A stretch of 19,866 nucleotides of DNA, taken from the NCBI GenBank assembly GCA_013286985.1, contig JABDEQ010000051.1:1-19866 (forward strand). The letters run 5' to 3'. Below are positions 1 to 6,897 of the stretch, in pieces. The position numbers and the translations under genes were made by a program. A model generated the notes under the pieces. That model was not told the DNA's origin. It saw only the letters and a list, made by a program, of their open reading frames with translations, and did not search any database. How positions within the stretch are numbered: the stretch's first letter is position 1; the number at the start of each line of letters is the position of its first letter. This stretch comes from Bacteroidota bacterium. GTDB lineage: Bacteria; Bacteroidota; Bacteroidia; Sphingobacteriales; Sphingobacteriaceae.

Positions 1-57
1 CTTAGTAGTACGGCGGTTTTTTATGATGGTTGAAATTGTTGAAAAAGTAGTATCCAT
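1..57 (-). CDS. Nitroreductase family protein, N-terminal fragment
   Basis: An ATG on the minus strand at 57-55 opens a frame running off the left edge, giving 19 residues, MDTTFSTISTIIKNRRTTK. The 'IIKNRRTTK' segment resembles the first helix of FMN-dependent nitroreductases (typically 'I..RRS/TxK'), where the arginines contact the flavin phosphate. Only this stretch is visible, so the assignment rests on about ten residues. The start lies just beyond the terminator that ends the upstream E1 gene on the same strand, so it is probably a separate transcription unit. It could be another short alpha-helical N-terminus. Confidence 0.45.
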   Translation of the reverse strand, partial: MDTTFSTISTIIKNRRTTK

Positions 58-60
58 GGT

Positions 61-97
61 TATAAAAAATAAAAATCCCGGTTGAAAAACCGGGATT
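61..97 (-). terminator. Rho-independent terminator after the E1 gene
   Basis: An 8-bp stem AATCCCGG/CCGGGATT (74-81 with 90-97) is extended by two A-T pairs and closed by a GAAA loop on the plus strand. Read on the minus strand, the stem is followed by a T-rich tail, TTTATTTTTTATA, at 73-61. The tail is on the minus side only, so it terminates the leftward E1 gene ending at 145. Confidence 0.82.
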
Positions 98-144
98 CAA
101 AAATAAGTTTATTATTATAATTGAACGATCAGCAAACTGACACA

Positions 145-1104
145 TTAAAAAATAGGCGGATATTTATTTGGATCCATTTCATTCATCATGCCATACACCG
201 TTTCAATAACATCATCAACAGATGGTTTGGTAAAATAATCCCCATCGGAACCATAAGGCGGACGGTGCTCTTTAGCGCTCAATGTTCTTGGCTGCGCATC
301 CAGCGAATAATAGCCTTTTTGAGCTTCCAATACTCTTTGCAGAATATAGGCAGAACCCGCACCTGGCAAATCTTCGTCAACTATTAAAAGCTTGCTGGTT
401 TTCTTTAACGATTGACCACAAACGTTATCCGTATCAAAAGGATGCAGTGTTTGCGGGTCAATTACTTCCATATTGATGCCCAGTTCTTCCAGTTCCTTAG
501 CCGCTTCCATTACAATGCGCAGGGTTGAGCCATACGAAATTACGGTGATGTCACTGCCTTGCTTTAAGATTTCTGCCTTACCCAACGGAACAGTAAATTC
601 GCCCACGTTAACCGGCAGCTTTTCTTTTAGGCGATACCCGTTCAGGCATTCAATTACCAGAGCGGGCTCATCACCTCTTAATAATATGTTATACATACCG
701 GCAGCCTGCGTCATATCACGCGGAACGCAGATATGTAAACCACGCATTGAATTTAATATTAAACCCATTGGCGAACCCGAATGCCATATACCCTCCAACC
801 GGTGACCGCGTGTACGTATAATTAAAGGCGCCTTTTGCCCGCCACGGGTGCGGTAGCTTAAGCTTGCTAAATCATCGCTGATAACGTTAATGGCATATAA
901 TAGATAGTCGAGGTATTGAATTTCGGCAATAGGTTTTAAGCCGCGCATAGCCAGGCCCATACCCTGCCCTATTATAGTAGCCTCGCGGATACCGGTATCA
1001 GTGATCCTTAAATCGCCATATTTACTTTGTAAACCGGCAAAGCCCTGGTTTACGTCGCCTATGGCGCCCACATCTTCACCAAAGGCAACAATACTTTTAC
1101 AGCC
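145..1104 (-). pseudogene. 2-oxoacid dehydrogenase E1, beta region, truncated at 5' end
   Basis: The product matches the beta (transketolase-like) part of thiamine-diphosphate 2-oxoacid dehydrogenase E1, which works in pyruvate or branched-chain 2-oxoacid dehydrogenase complexes. Visible are '[15 protein letters not shown]', a pyrimidine-binding-like region with '[12 protein letters not shown]', and a transketolase C-terminal domain ('[13 protein letters not shown]', 'DPQTLHPFD', '[12 protein letters not shown]'). The frame can be read as far as a stop at 1131-1129, but E1-like sequence ends near 1095-1104. No ATG is available there; a GTG at 1071 lies inside the GEDVG motif and is not a credible start. 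A complete beta subunit needs some 20-30 more residues, and the fused alpha-beta form this sequence resembles needs a whole alpha half. The missing part ends exactly where the next gene also lacks its 5' end. The C-terminus looks intact and is followed by a terminator. Confidence 0.8.
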
Positions 1105-1771
1105 AATGAATTTTTGGAAAAATACATTTCAAATATTTATGAGTCTGCACATCTGGAAGAATCGGGCCTGGCTATGGAAGTATTCAAAAAAGCCATTACC
1201 GGTTACCTCAACTTAAAAGGAAGAAACAAATTACCCGCAAACAGCGCAGTAGTTACGGTGGTTGATCTGGCTAAATCAAGCCACGAGAAAAGGATGTGGA
1301 TTATTGATGTTTTAAATAAAACGCTTATTCTAAATACCTGGGTAGCACACGGCCACGGAAGCGGCGGCGATATGGCTACCCGTTTTTTCCGATAAAATGG
1401 ACTCGCATAAAAGCAGCCTCGGTTTTTATTTAACCGACGATGTTTATTATGGCAAAAATGGCCGCTCATTACGTTTAGATGGCCTTGATGCTGGTTTTAA
1501 TAGCCACGCCCGTGCCCGTGCCATTGTTGTACACGGAGCTGATTATGTTGGCGAAGGTAATATTGACGAAGAAGGTCGCCTGGGTCGCAGTTATGGCTGT
1601 CCTGCTGTATCGCCTGATGTTGCTGATTTGGTTATTGATAACATTAAAGACAAAACGGTATTGTTTATCAACGGAAACAGCAGCAAATACTCATCAAAAT
1701 ACCTCGATCGTGAGATTGCAGCAAATTTTGTTTATAACGATCCGGCTAATAGCTATATCGCTGATCTGTAA
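1105..1771 (+). pseudogene. YkuD_2-type L,D-transpeptidase, 5'-truncated and frameshifted
   Basis: Two consecutive frames together make one protein of the murein L,D-transpeptidase catalytic family (YkuD_2, PF13645), a probable periplasmic peptidoglycan-remodelling enzyme. The first frame (to 1395) holds 'EVFKKAITGY', 'VVDLAKSSHEKRMWIIDV' and 'NTWVAHGHGSGG'. The second (from 1397) holds 'SSLGFYLT', 'SLRLDGLDAGFN', 'AIVVHGADY' and 'GRLGRSYGCPAV' with the presumed catalytic Cys at codon 1598-1600. Removing one T from the T6 run at 1383-1388 joins them smoothly as 'ATRFSDKMDSHKSSLG', so the break is a +1 indel. The signal peptide and the first few dozen residues expected for the family are absent; family-like sequence starts near 1093-1114, abutting the truncated E1 gene. 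A strong terminator follows. The frameshift could be a base-calling error, but the missing 5' end could not be explained that way. Confidence 0.82.
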
Positions 1772-1828
1772 TTAATAATCTGAAATATTTAATTGGGTAA
1801 ATCAACCCATCGATATATAGCATTGTGG

Positions 1829-1861
1829 ATGCTGCAAGTAGTTCTTGCAGCATTTTTTATT
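1829..1861 (+). terminator. Rho-independent terminator after the YkuD_2 gene
   Basis: A perfect 10-bp stem, ATGCTGCAAG (1829-1838) with CTTGCAGCAT (1844-1853), has a 5-nt loop and runs into a T-tract (TTTTTTATT). It sits 58 bases after the stop of the L,D-transpeptidase frame on the same strand. Confidence 0.87.
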
Positions 1862-1864
1862 AAG

Positions 1865-1910
1865 TCCGAATCCTGCGCCACTGTCGGTGTTATCACCATG
1901 GGTGTTCGGA
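1865..1910. repeat. Degenerate hairpin related to the 2105-2188 repeat
   Basis: TCCGAA (1865-1870) pairs with TTCGGA (1905-1910). Between them, 1882-1898 reads TGTCGGTGTTATCACCA, which matches TGTTGGTGTTGTCACCA (2107-2123) at 15 of 17 positions. It looks like a worn copy of the same intergenic element. Confidence 0.5.
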
Positions 1911-1954
1911 GGATAGAAAAAGGTGTAATGCTTTTTGCGTTAATGCATTGGCGT

Positions 1955-2098
1955 GTGGACTCACCCTGTCATCGCTACGCTCAACATCCCTCTCTTCGCT
2001 GTGCGTAAAGAGGGAAATAACAAAAAAGAAAAAATCCTCCAACCCTCTTTACGAAGTAGAGAGGGTCGACGGGCGGAGCCTCGTCGGGGTGAGTCCAC
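1955..2098. repeat. 144-bp nested palindromic element with 12-bp terminal inverted repeats
   Basis: The ends are perfect inverted repeats: GTGGACTCACCC (1955-1966) and GGGTGAGTCCAC (2087-2098). Inside, CCCTCTC (1988-1994) pairs with GAGAGGG (2059-2065), and CGTAAAGAGGG (2004-2014) pairs with CCCTCTTTACG (2043-2053). Each half can also fold alone through CCCTCT/AGAGGG. The centre is an A-rich stretch. The layout resembles a small REP/BIME- or MITE-like element with no coding capacity. No target-site duplication is obvious. Confidence 0.7.
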
Positions 2099-2104
2099 TC
2101 TGCC

Positions 2105-2188
2105 CCTGTTGGTGTTGTCACCAACAGGTAACGTAAAGCTTTTATGGAGCATAAGCCACGCGGTTTGTTGGTGACAACACCCAACAAA
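2105..2188. repeat. Inverted pair of GTTGGTGACAACACC hairpins
   Basis: CCTGTTGGTG (2105-2114) pairs with CACCAACAGG (2119-2128) across a TTGT loop. A second, near-palindromic copy lies at 2166-2187. The 15-mer GTGTTGTCACCAACA (2112-2126) is exactly complementary to 2166-2180, so the two copies can also pair with each other. Between them GCTTTTATG and CATAAGC form an imperfect hairpin. It lies just beyond the stop of the leftward L,D-transpeptidase gene but lacks the T-tail of an intrinsic terminator. Confidence 0.65.
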
Positions 2189-2230
2189 GGCAGGGAATTC
2201 ATTTTGTCCCTATTTGTTTATAGTTACTGT

Positions 2231-3787
2231 TTAATTTACACTTGCCACCGGCAAATACTTAAGCAAATGATCGTATAAAACAATATCGAGGCCGTAAACA
2301 TCCGGCCTGAATTGCAATGCACCATTTTGATCTTCCCAGCAGGTAACGTAAGTAATATAAACCGGTACTTTTTTAGACAGGTAGATCTCCGTAGGGTCAG
2401 GGTTATTGGCATCCATATCTTTCGATATCAGATCAAATTTTTTACCTGTACCAAATAAATTTAAGGCTAATCCTTTCGGGTCGCCAAGACGTACACAGCC
2501 GTGGCTAACAGCTCTCATCTTTTTAAAGAAAGCATATTTTGCCGGGGTATCATGCAGGTAAACGCTGCTCTGGTTATTAAACAGAAACTTTATTTTCCCT
2601 AACGAATTACTTTCGCCCGGATTTTGCTTAAAATCATAATCAGAGTTATCCTTCGTAACTTTCGACCAATCTATTTTCTCCGGGTCTTTTACCAGCCTGT
2701 CGTTCTGGTACACATTGATGCTTTTGTTGGCCAAATAAAAACGGTCTTTTGCAGCCTCCACAATAATTTCTTTGTTAGCTATACTTCTGGGGATGTTCCA
2801 GATAGGATTAACTTCAACACTGTGTATCAAACTGTTTAGCAAAGGTGTTTCGTGCTCGTTGGGCTTATCAATTTTACACGAATCGTCATAAGCCATCAGC
2901 GTGTTGGCATTAACCATATTGCGGCCCTGGCCCACACAAACTTTCATATTTAATACTGATTTTCCGCTGTCAATCACATTCAACCCAAAATCGGGGATGT
3001 TTACAATTACATATTTATCTTCACCAGGTTTATTTTTCCAGCGTAAACGCTCCATGTTTACCAGCAATATACGCCTGGTTTCCTCCTGCGATATTCCCTT
3101 CGCCGCAAACCCGGCTTTAAGTGCGCTTTGTAACGCCACGTATTGCGTGTCTTTTGGCTGTATACTATCCATATACAACTTCATATTCTTAATATCAAAA
3201 GCCTTAATCATGGTTAAACTATCGGGCCGTTTGGTAGCCACAAAGTACCGCTGAAAAATAACCTTTGGGTTTATAACGCCATATTGCAGGGCATTGCTGT
3301 AATTTATGATGGAATTGGCGGCGGTAAGTTCAATGGCAGCCATTTGCTGGTATGCCTCATTAAGTGTTTTAACGCCGTTTTTTGCTGTAAACTTATTCAG
3401 CATATTCTTCAGCTGCTCTGCCTGGAAAAGCCCGGCATCCAATCCATGCTCATCGGCATTCATAAAATAACCGTCGGCAATGTAAAGGTCGCCGTTAAAT
3501 AAATGGTTCAATATAAATTCAGGCTGGTAATTATTCTTTTCGTAATGAGCTAGTATTAAATCGGCATGTTTAATTTTCAGCTTCCTGTTGGTAAGTGTTT
3601 TTTTGAATACTACCGCGAAGCTATCAGGTTCAAAATCCTGAAAAACCTTATTGTGTGTTTTCTTGAATAACACACTGGCCATTTCTGAGCGTTTCTTTTT
3701 ACAGCTATGTAGAGTAAGGAAAAAGGCAGTTAGCAGAAGTATAAGTAGCGATACGGTAACTTTTTTTACCGGTGTAAGTTTAGTCAT
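2231..3787 (-). CDS. YcbB/LdtD-like L,D-transpeptidase lipoprotein
   Basis: This 518-residue protein probably makes 3-3 cross-links in peptidoglycan or attaches proteins to it, from the periplasmic side. Residues 1-29 are a lipoprotein signal with lipobox 'LHSC' (Cys29). Residues about 60-230 are the helical scaffold-like region usual for the large YcbB class. The YkuD catalytic domain follows, with 'VNIPDFGLNVID', 'VEVNPIWNIPRSIANKEI', 'NSLGKIKFLF', 'VYLHDTPAK' and the active-site motif 'SHGCVRL' with Cys431. All the motifs expected of an active enzyme are present. The residues after Cys29 are basic (KKKR) rather than acidic, which argues against the acidic surface-export signal of some Bacteroidota lipoproteins; this point is inference. 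It is divergent from the GH26 gene. It is the second L,D-transpeptidase in 2.7 kb and, unlike the first, is intact. Confidence 0.93.
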   Translation of the reverse strand: MTKLTPVKKVTVSLLILLLTAFFLTLHSCKKKRSEMASVLFKKTHNKVFQDFEPDSFAVVFKKTLTNRKLKIKHADLILAHYEKNNYQPEFILNHLFNGDLYIADGYFMNADEHGLDAGLFQAEQLKNMLNKFTAKNGVKTLNEAYQQMAAIELTAANSIINYSNALQYGVINPKVIFQRYFVATKRPDSLTMIKAFDIKNMKLYMDSIQPKDTQYVALQSALKAGFAAKGISQEETRRILLVNMERLRWKNKPGEDKYVIVNIPDFGLNVIDSGKSVLNMKVCVGQGRNMVNANTLMAYDDSCKIDKPNEHETPLLNSLIHSVEVNPIWNIPRSIANKEIIVEAAKDRFYLANKSINVYQNDRLVKDPEKIDWSKVTKDNSDYDFKQNPGESNSLGKIKFLFNNQSSVYLHDTPAKYAFFKKMRAVSHGCVRLGDPKGLALNLFGTGKKFDLISKDMDANNPDPTEIYLSKKVPVYITYVTCWEDQNGALQFRPDVYGLDIVLYDHLLKYLPVASVN

Positions 3788-3839
3788 AGTAGTTAATCGG
3801 ATTAAAGATAATAATTATTGGCAAATTAAGTACTACAAG

Positions 3840-3865
3840 TTGATGTAAGATTTTCGTTAAATTTG
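3840..3865 (+). promoter_or_regulatory. Probable Bacteroidota promoter of the GH26 gene
   Basis: TAAATTTG at 3858-3865 fits the -7 consensus TAnnTTTG. A TTG at 3840-3842 could serve as the -33 element, but the spacer is only 15 nt, shorter than usual. Transcription would begin near 3872, leaving a leader of about 48 nt before the ATG at 3920. Confidence 0.45.
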
Positions 3866-3919
3866 AAGCAATGCCACATACCCTGTAAAGCGTTTTTGTT
3901 GTATTTTAAAGCTAATAGT

Positions 3920-4939
3920 ATGCCAGTAAAAAGATATCTTTTGTTTTTTGTGATAATAATTTTCAGCCTTGCGGTAAAGGCGCAAAGTTATGCCCCGGTT
4001 AACCCAAATGCCAGCAATGAAGTAAAAAAAGTTTTACAGCTTTTGTACGATATAAAAGGGAAAAATATCCTTTCGGGTCAGCAGAATTACAATAGCGATT
4101 TAAATACGTTTTCTGACAGCGCCAAACAGATAAGTGGCAAATACCCGGCCATATGGGGCAGCGATTTCATTAATTGGGGCGATAAGGACCTGGGTCCGCA
4201 GATTGTTGCCGAAGCCACCAAAAAATGGCAGCAAGGCTACCTGGTTACCCTGATGTGGCATGAAGGAAAGCCTACTGATAATCCACCTTACGAATTTTCG
4301 AAAAATGTAATTGCCAAAATGAGCGATGCCGATTGGAACCAGCTGGTTACTCCGGGCACAGATCTGAATAAAAAATGGCTGGCCCAGATAGATGTTATTG
4401 CTGGTTATTTAAAGCAATTACAGGATGCCGGCGTACCCGTTTTGTGGCGCCCATACCACGAAATGAATGGCGTTTGGTTTTGGTGGGGAAATAAAAAAGG
4501 CGAAAACGGCATAGTTAAACTTTGGAAAATGATGTACGATCGTTTTACCAATTATCACCACCTCAATAACTTGATTTGGGTTTGGGGAGCCAACGGCCTG
4601 CGAGATATTCCGTTTGATGAAACTTATGCCTACCAGGATTATTATCCGGGTTCAAAATATGTGGATGTTTTAGGAGCCGATGTTTATCATTTTGACTATG
4701 AACAAAGTGATTATGAATCATTACTAAAAGTAGCCAACGGCAAGCCCATAGCGCTTACTGAAACTGGCGAGCTGCCCAAGCCCGAAATATTAAAGGTACA
4801 GCCACAATGGGTTTGGTTTATGGTATGGACAAGCTGGCTGTGGACAGATAATACGCACGACAGGGTAAAACAAGTTTACAGCCTACCCCAAACCCTTAAC
4901 CACGATGAATTGAAGGCTAAGCTGGATGCTTTGAAGTAA
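3920..4939 (+). CDS. Secreted GH26 beta-mannanase-type glycoside hydrolase
   Basis: This 339-residue protein is a single-domain family 26 glycoside hydrolase, probably an endo-beta-1,4-mannanase acting outside the cytoplasm on mannan or galactomannan. The signal peptide MPVKRYLLFFVIIIFSLAVKA ends before Gln. GH26 marks include 'NILSGQQNY', 'PAIWGSDFINWG', 'VTLMWHEG', and 'PVLWRPYHEMNGVWFWWG' with the acid/base Glu181. 'KPIALTETG' carries the nucleophile Glu281, and the C-terminal 'WFMVWTSWLWTD' is also typical. An upstream in-frame start at 3863 would add 19 residues but overlaps the predicted promoter and precedes the signal peptide, so the ATG at 3920 is preferred. No carbohydrate-binding module or SusC/SusD pair is visible nearby, so it is not in an evident polysaccharide-utilisation locus. 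The substrate is inferred from the family. Confidence 0.92.
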   Translation: MPVKRYLLFFVIIIFSLAVKAQSYAPVNPNASNEVKKVLQLLYDIKGKNILSGQQNYNSDLNTFSDSAKQISGKYPAIWGSDFINWGDKDLGPQIVAEATKKWQQGYLVTLMWHEGKPTDNPPYEFSKNVIAKMSDADWNQLVTPGTDLNKKWLAQIDVIAGYLKQLQDAGVPVLWRPYHEMNGVWFWWGNKKGENGIVKLWKMMYDRFTNYHHLNNLIWVWGANGLRDIPFDETYAYQDYYPGSKYVDVLGADVYHFDYEQSDYESLLKVANGKPIALTETGELPKPEILKVQPQWVWFMVWTSWLWTDNTHDRVKQVYSLPQTLNHDELKAKLDALK

Positions 4940-4942
4940 TTT

Positions 4943-4977
4943 CGGAAGTCGGATTTTCAATTTCGGAATTTGAATTG
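4943..4977 (+). repeat. Five 7-bp units (CGGAATT-like) after the GH26 stop
   Basis: The sequence splits exactly into 7-base units: CGGAAGT, CGGATTT, TCAATTT, CGGAATT, TGAATTG. It starts 3 nt after the GH26 stop codon. The unit differs from the GWGATTA arrays further right, but the period and position are the same. Confidence 0.45.
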
Positions 4978-5021
4978 GAGTATATTTTTTGTTTTTGCGA
5001 GATTGATCAGACTGTTTATAA

Positions 5022-5528
5022 ATGAGTAATAAACCCGAGATATGGCTACGTGGGCCGTTGGATAATATACCTGCTTTGTTGCAGCCGATGGCACATGCAT
5101 TGTTGCAGGCCCGCGAAGAAATTAATGAATTGATGCTCAATTTTCCGGATGAACTTTTATGGGAGAGGATTGCCGGCATGGCGTCGCCGGGTTTTCATTT
5201 GCAGCATCTGGCCGGGGTTATTAACCGCCTTTTTACTTACGCCCGTGGCCAACAGCTCAGCCAGCAGCAACTGGAAGCATTAACCGCCGAAGGTAAACCG
5301 GCTAACCAAACTACGCATATTTTGCTTAAACAATTTAATAAACAGGTAGATGCCGCGCTTAGTCAGCTACAGGAAACAGATCCTGTAACTTTAACAGAAT
5401 ACCGTGCTGTAGGGCGGGGTAAGCTGCCTTCAACCGTAATAGGGCTTTATGTACATGCTGCCGAGCATACCATGAGGCATACCGGGCAGCTTTTGGTTAC
5501 AGTAAAGGTGTTGCTTACTACTTTATGA
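5022..5528 (+). CDS. DinB family protein
   Basis: This 168-residue protein has the look of the DinB/YfiT-like four-helix-bundle superfamily, whose members bind a divalent metal through three histidines; some act as thiol-dependent transferases, many are uncharacterised. The putative triad is His62 in 'GFHLQHLAG' with His149 and His153 in 'HAAEHTMRHTGQL', the usual spacing of one His in the second helix and an HxxxH pair near the C-terminus. There is no signal peptide, so it is cytosolic. Its stop overlaps the stop of the convergent methyltransferase by a few bases. The substrate cannot be told from the sequence, and no neighbour suggests a pathway. Confidence 0.85.
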   Translation: MSNKPEIWLRGPLDNIPALLQPMAHALLQAREEINELMLNFPDELLWERIAGMASPGFHLQHLAGVINRLFTYARGQQLSQQQLEALTAEGKPANQTTHILLKQFNKQVDAALSQLQETDPVTLTEYRAVGRGKLPSTVIGLYVHAAEHTMRHTGQLLVTVKVLLTTL

Positions 5529-6260
5529 ATTGCTTTTGATTAGTTTGCTTTTAGCAACGGAGCGCATAATATCAAACATGGCACCCATTGTGGCTATAAT
5601 TTCGCGGCCATAACTTCTTTTGATGAGTAATTTATCGCAAATACTTTCGTCCCATGGTTTAATAAAATGGTTTAAATAATATTCGTCCTGCGGGTTTACC
5701 AATATTTCAATTTCGTCTTCCCACTCATAGTTTACGGTGATGATAGAGGCATGCGTACGTTCCAGAATTTTAAAACCTATTGATGTTTTGGGCAAATAGT
5801 ATAAAAATACCTCACCAAAATCCATCCATGGCTTAAAGCCTAAAACTTCCTTATCATATAAAACCAATTTGTTATCAATATCCTGAATAAGCCACCTGTG
5901 CGATTCCTTGGGTGCAATGTATTCGCCCAATAGCGACGGGGTTTCTAAATAGCCGCGTTTGGCTACGCGGGCCTGTTCTTTTACAAACTGAATAGGGTTG
6001 TCAACATGCTCTAATACGTGCCTGCAAATTACATAGTCAAACTCCTGGTCTTTAAACGGTAGGTGTTCACCATCGGCTTGTAAGAATTTTTGATTTTTTA
6101 ACACTTTTAAGTCGCCCGATCGGTGGGTGTTATCTTCAACGTATTTATCTACAACAACATGAGCTCTTTTATCCGGGTGATTGCCGCCACCTACTTCTAA
6201 AACATTATACCTCTTTTTTATCAGGAGGTCATCCATTGTTTTAGGGGTTCTTATCTTCAT
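5523..6260 (-). CDS. Class I SAM-dependent methyltransferase
   Basis: This 245-residue protein carries a Methyltransf_11-like Rossmann fold. Motif I is 'VLEVGGGNHP' (residues 20-29), an acidic residue follows in 'VVVDKY', 'DGEHLPFKD' lies at 63-71, and motif IV/V is 'FDYVICRHVLEHVDNP' (75-89). The conserved 'HVLEHV' is typical of enzymes that methylate small molecules or lipid and sugar intermediates. The C-terminal half ('KESHRWLIQDIDNK') is not one I can assign to a substrate. The ATG at 6260 sits directly ahead of the fold and is a natural start. The gene is convergent with the DinB gene and divergent from the DUF1801-like gene across a 159-bp AT-rich gap, so it probably has its own promoter there, although I find no clean TAnnTTTG box on its strand. 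Confidence 0.88.
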   Translation of the reverse strand: MKIRTPKTMDDLLIKKRYNVLEVGGGNHPDKRAHVVVDKYVEDNTHRSGDLKVLKNQKFLQADGEHLPFKDQEFDYVICRHVLEHVDNPIQFVKEQARVAKRGYLETPSLLGEYIAPKESHRWLIQDIDNKLVLYDKEVLGFKPWMDFGEVFLYYLPKTSIGFKILERTHASIITVNYEWEDEIEILVNPQDEYYLNHFIKPWDESICDKLLIKRSYGREIIATMGAMFDIMRSVAKSKLIKSNS

Positions 6261-6397
6261 ATATTGGGGTTTTCTAAATTTTTATTAAGGGGTGTTTAAA
6301 TATTTAGAACCTAAAGTTTTTCCATATTAATATTCACGCTTTAACGGTTTTATACGCTATCTTTAAAATTAAGATACAGCAAACGTTCGCTATATTG

Positions 6398-6405
6398 TAA
6401 TTTTG
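6398..6405 (+). promoter_or_regulatory. Possible -7 box ahead of the DUF1801-like gene
   Basis: TAATTTTG matches TAnnTTTG exactly. No TTG lies 17-23 nt upstream, and the box is only 14 nt before the start codon, so the transcript would be nearly leaderless. Treat as tentative. Confidence 0.3.
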
Positions 6406-6419
6406 AGCAAAGTAACAAT

Positions 6420-6878
6420 TTGGGCAAAGAAAACCTTACCGATTTAATTAAATTTTTACTGCCTTTTCCGGATGAGGTAAAAGCCGCGGCATTGGGACTG
6501 CGCGAGTTTGTCTGGGATCTTTATCCGGATACCAACGAGCTCATCTACGATAATTATAACGCCCTTGCCTTGGGTTGGTCGCTCACAGATAAAGCGGGCG
6601 ATGTTTTTTGCAGCATTGCCATTTACAGCGGGCATGTAAACTTCGGCTTCAACAGGGGATCAGAAATAGATGATCCTCAAAAAATATTAGTGGGTAATGG
6701 CAGCCTTTACCGTTATATTTCCGTAAAAGATAAAGCTGACTTTCCGGAAGAAGATATCTTGCAATTACTGCAATCGGCCTATGAAAATGCAGCATCCAGG
6801 TTGAAGCCGACAAAAAAAGTATTTAAGGGACAAACGATTGTAAAATCTATATCCCCCAAAAAACGGCGACCTGAATAA
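6420..6878 (+). CDS. DUF1801-like domain protein
   Basis: This 152-residue cytosolic protein resembles the DUF1801 (YdhG-like) fold. 'PFPDEVKAAALGLREFV', 'ELIYDNYNALALGWS', 'FCSIAIYSGHVNFGFNRGSEI' and 'GNGSLYRYISVK' follow the order seen in that family, whose biochemical role is unsettled. It starts with TTG; there is no in-frame ATG before the conserved region, and the TTG gives a sensible N-terminus (MGKENLTDLIK). The C-terminus is basic (SPKKRRPE). It is followed after 19 nt by the exported unknown protein and is probably co-transcribed with it. Confidence 0.72.
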   Translation: MGKENLTDLIKFLLPFPDEVKAAALGLREFVWDLYPDTNELIYDNYNALALGWSLTDKAGDVFCSIAIYSGHVNFGFNRGSEIDDPQKILVGNGSLYRYISVKDKADFPEEDILQLLQSAYENAASRLKPTKKVFKGQTIVKSISPKKRRPE

Positions 6879-6897
6879 ATAACAATATCTTTATACG

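Larger units (their letters stand above)
1772..2230. other. Gene-free stretch with terminator and palindromic repeats
   Basis: These 459 bases hold no convincing gene. Open frames here run through inverted repeats and resemble no protein I know. Contents in order: a terminator (1829-1861), a degenerate hairpin (1865-1910), a nested palindrome with 12-bp ends (1955-2098) and an inverted pair of hairpins (2105-2188). The rest is AT-rich and featureless to me. Confidence 0.7.

Noticed and set aside
1948..2202. Several short open frames on both strands.
   Set aside because: They run through the palindromic repeats, and their translations read as low-quality Arg/Pro/Ser-rich strings with no family resemblance.
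3863..3919. Upstream start that would add 19 residues to the GH26 protein.
   Set aside because: It overlaps the TAAATTTG box, and the signal peptide begins at the ATG at 3920.
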